From Elephas maximus indicus (lineage: Eukaryota; Chordata; Mammalia; Proboscidea; Elephantidae), in the NCBI RefSeq assembly GCF_024166365.1, contig NC_064819.1:147212793-147276792 (forward strand): a stretch of 64,000 nt of DNA, read 5' to 3'. Position numbers and translations under genes: made by a program. Below, piece after piece: positions 61,245 through 64,000 of this stretch (positions within the stretch are counted from its first letter, which is position 1; each line of letters starts with the position of its first letter). Below the pieces are notes generated by a model, which saw nothing but the letters and a program-made list of their open reading frames with translations, did not search any database and was not told the origin of the DNA.

Positions 61245-62080
61245 GTTGCTTATGTTTTAAGTTTTATACCTAAAAAACTATTGCCTAATCCAAAGACTTA
61301 CATGTAGGTCTTCTTTTATGAGTTGTATAGATATATTTCTAACATCTAGGTCTTTGGTACATTTTTAGTTTAATTTTTGTATATGGTGTGAAGTACGGAT
61401 TCAACTTCATTCTTTTGCATGTGGCTATCCAATTGTCCCAGCACCATTTGTTGAAAAGACTATTCTTTCCCCACTGAACTGTTTTGGCATCCCTGTCAAA
61501 AATACTTTGACCATAGACGTATAGGTTTATTTATGGACTCTCAACTCTGTTCCATTTATCTATAGATTAAACTCTCATATATCTATATGAGAGTTTAATC
61601 TGTAAAAAGAGGTCGTTTTACTTTTTCTTTTCTAATCTAGATGCCATTTAGTTCGATTCCTTGCGTAATTGTCCCGGCTAGAACCTCCGATACAATGTTC
61701 ATTAGAAGCAGTAAGAGAGGACATCCTTGTCTTGTACCTTATCTTAGGGAAAAGATTTCAGTCTTTGACCATTAAGTATGATGTTTGCTGTAGGTTCTTT
61801 GTAGATGCCTTTCATATGTTGATGAAGTTCCCTTCTATTCATAGTTTGCTGACTGCTTATATGATTAAAGGGTGTTGGATTTTGTCAAATACTTTTCTCT
61901 ATTGCAACGATCATGTAGTTTTTTTTGTGCTTAAAAATATATATAACAAAACATTTGCCAATTCAACGACAATGTTTACATGTACACAGTTATGTAGTTT
62001 TGTTCTTTACTCTATTAATATGGGTATTTCTTTGATTTATTTTTGTATGTTGGACGTTGCATCCTTTGGATAAATACATT
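61245..62080 (-). mobile_element. L1 ORF2 fragment, reverse
   Basis: Reverse of ORF2: 'ccaattgtcccagcaccatt', 'cttgtcttgtaccttatctt', 'ttcatatgttgatgaagttc'. Same strand as SNAP91, broken frames. Confidence 0.72.
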
Positions 62081-62626
62081 TGGTCATGGTGTGTCCCCCA
62101 TGAGTCTGTCAGTTTGTCGTGCCATGGGGGCTTGTGTGTTGCTGTGATGGTCGAAGCTATACCACTGGTATTCAAACACTGGGAGGGTCACCCACGGTGG
62201 ACAGGTTTCAGCTGAGCTTCCAGACCTGGCAGTCTACTTCTGAAAAGAATTAGCCAGTGAAAAATCTTATGAAAAGCAGCGGAACATTTTCTGATATAGT
62301 GCCTGAAGGTGAGCCCTTCAGATTGGAAGGCACTCAAAATGCGACTGGGGAAGAGCTGCCTCCTCCAACTAAAGTCAACCTTAATGATGTGAACAGAGTC
62401 AAGCTTTTGGCACCTTCATCTGATCATGTGGCATGACTCAAAATGAGATGAAACAGTTTCAAACATCCATTAATTATCGGAACCTGGAATGTACAAAGTA
62501 TGAATCTAGGAAAATTGGAAATTGTCAAAAATGAAATGGAATGCATAAACATCAATATCCTAGGCATTAGTGAGCTGAAATGGACGGGTATTGGTCATTT
62601 TGAATTGGAAAATCGTATGGTCTACT

Positions 62627-62792
62627 AGGAAACCCTGCTGGTGTAGTGGTTAAGTGCTACAGCTGCTAATCAAGAGGTCGGTAGTTCGAATCTGCCAGGC
62701 GCTCCTTGGAAACTCTATGGTGCAGTTCTACTCTGTCCTGTAGGGTTGCCATGAGTCAGAATTGACTCAACGGCAGTGGGTTTGGTTTCTTG
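62627..62792 (+). mobile_element. AfroSINE inserted in the RTE at 62106
   Basis: Short form from 'ggaaaccctgctggtgtagt' to 'ggcagtgggtttggtttctt'. Exact duplication tatggtctacta of RTE sequence flanks it. Confidence 0.92.
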
Positions 62793-63230
62793 GTTTATGG
62801 TCTACTATGCCAGCAATGACAACTTGAAGAGGAATGGCATTGTAGTCATCATCAAAAAGAACATTTCAAGATTTATCCTGAAGTACGATGCTCTCAGTGA
62901 TAGGATAATATTCATATGCCTACAAGGAAGACCAGTTAATATGACTATTATTCAAATTTATTTATCAACCACTAAGGCCAAAGATGAAGAAACTGAAGAT
63001 TTTTACCAACTTCTCCAGTCTGAAATTGGCTGAACATGCAGTCAGGATGTGCTGATAATTACTGGTGATCGGAATGCGAAAGTTGAAACAAGAAGGATTG
63101 GAAGTTGGAAAATATAGCCTTGGTGATAGAAATGATACCGGAGATTGCATGACTGAATTTTGCAAGACCAACGACTTCTTCATCACAAAAACCTTTTTTC
63201 ACCAACATAAACAGTGACTACACACGTTTA

Positions 63231-63262
63231 AAAAAAAAAAAAAAAAGTTTTTTTTTTTTTAT
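63231..63262. repeat. A-run/T-run insertion inside an RTE copy
   Basis: About 17 A, one G, 14 T. Flanking cacacgt and tacacgt show the RTE sequence was duplicated around it. Confidence 0.8.
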
Positions 63263-64000
63263 ACACGTGGACCTCACCAGATGGAATACATAGGAATCAA
63301 ACTGACCATATCTGTGGAAAGAGATGATGGAAAAGCTCAATATCATCAGTCAGAACAAGGCCCAGGGCCAACTGCAGATGTGACCATCAATTACTCATAT
63401 GCAAGTTCAAGCTGAAACTGAAGAAAATTAGAACAAGTCTACGAGAGCCAAAGTATGATCTTGAGTATATCCCACCTGAATTTAGAAACCGTCTCAGGAA
63501 TAGATTTGATGCGTTGACTAATGACCAAAAACTAGATGAGTTGTGGAATTGACCTCAAGGACGTTATACAAGAAGAGAGCAAGAGGTCATTAAAAAGACA
63601 AGAGAAAAAGAAAAGACCTAAATGGATGTCAGAAGATACTCTAAAACTTGCTCCTGAATGTTGAGTAACTAAAGCAATAGGTAAAAATGATGAAGTAAAA
63701 GAACTGAACAGAAGATTTCAAAAGGTGGCTTGAGAAGACAAAGTGAAGTATTATGATGACATGTGCAAAGACCTGGAGTTAGAAAACCAAAAGGGAAGAA
63801 CACACTCAGCATTTCTCAAGCTGAAAGACTTGAAGAAAAAATTCAAGACTCGAGTTGCAATACTGAAGGATTCTATGCGGAAAATATTAAACAACTCAGG
63901 AAGCATAAAAAGAAGATGGAAAGGATACACAGAGTCACTATACCAAAAAGAATTGGTTGATGTTCAACCATTTCAGGAGGTGACATGTGATTAGGAACTG

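Larger units (their letters stand above)
62106..64000 (+). mobile_element. BovB/RTE LINE, 5'UTR, endonuclease and start of RT, runs off the window
   Basis: It starts like the copy at 55754 and has the same 5'UTR, then a broken endonuclease (LEIVKNEM..., ISRFILKYDALSDRIIF) and pre-RT region up to 'gttcaaccatttcaggagg'. An AfroSINE splits it at 62627-62792, flanked by tatggtctacta on both sides. An A/T-only insertion lies at about 63231-63260. Stops and frameshifts show it is inactive. The 3' part is outside the window. Confidence 0.85.

Noticed and set aside
61669-62073. 134-codon plus frame
   Set aside because: It is the antisense of an L1 ORF2 fragment.

Overview
This is nuclear mammalian DNA: long spliced-gene structure, dense interspersed repeats and AT-rich intergenic sequence. 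The organism is very probably an afrotherian, most likely an elephant. About twenty copies of a tRNA-derived SINE of the AfroSINE type are present, with a head like 'gaaaccctggtggcgtagtg' and a tail like 'gggtttggtttt'. There are also several LINEs of the BovB/RTE clade and one L1 3' end. No bacterial, organellar or CRISPR features are present.

Layout. Positions 1-13.8 kb are intergenic: an L1 fragment, MaLR-type LTRs, AfroSINEs, MIR and hAT fragments. Positions 13.9-14.74 kb form a GC-rich block ending in a strong splice donor (14738/14739), proposed as the non-coding first exon and promoter of PRSS35. The following 12.5 kb would be its intron. The complete 412-codon PRSS35 coding sequence (an inactive trypsin-like serine protease) lies in one exon at 27255-28493 on the plus strand. 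Positions 28.5-43.5 kb are the intergenic interval between two convergent genes. From 43.56 kb to the end, the minus strand carries the 3' end of SNAP91 (clathrin coat assembly protein AP180): five coding exons giving the last ~141 residues, with the stop in the exon at 47702-47804, then a terminal 3'UTR exon at ~43562-44982. The convergent PRSS35-SNAP91 order agrees with the neighbourhood I recall from human 6q14.

The two genes are not functionally linked. PRSS35 encodes a secreted pseudoprotease. SNAP91 encodes a presynaptic endocytic adaptor. The most interesting non-genic content is the BovB/RTE family (seven copies, all on the plus strand) and SINEs whose bodies look assembled from the 5' and 3' ends of that LINE behind a tRNA head. 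One has a tRNA-Gly-like head. I found no convincing undescribed gene system. The best leads are the composite SINE structures, the pseudoprotease active site and the SNAP91 3' end.
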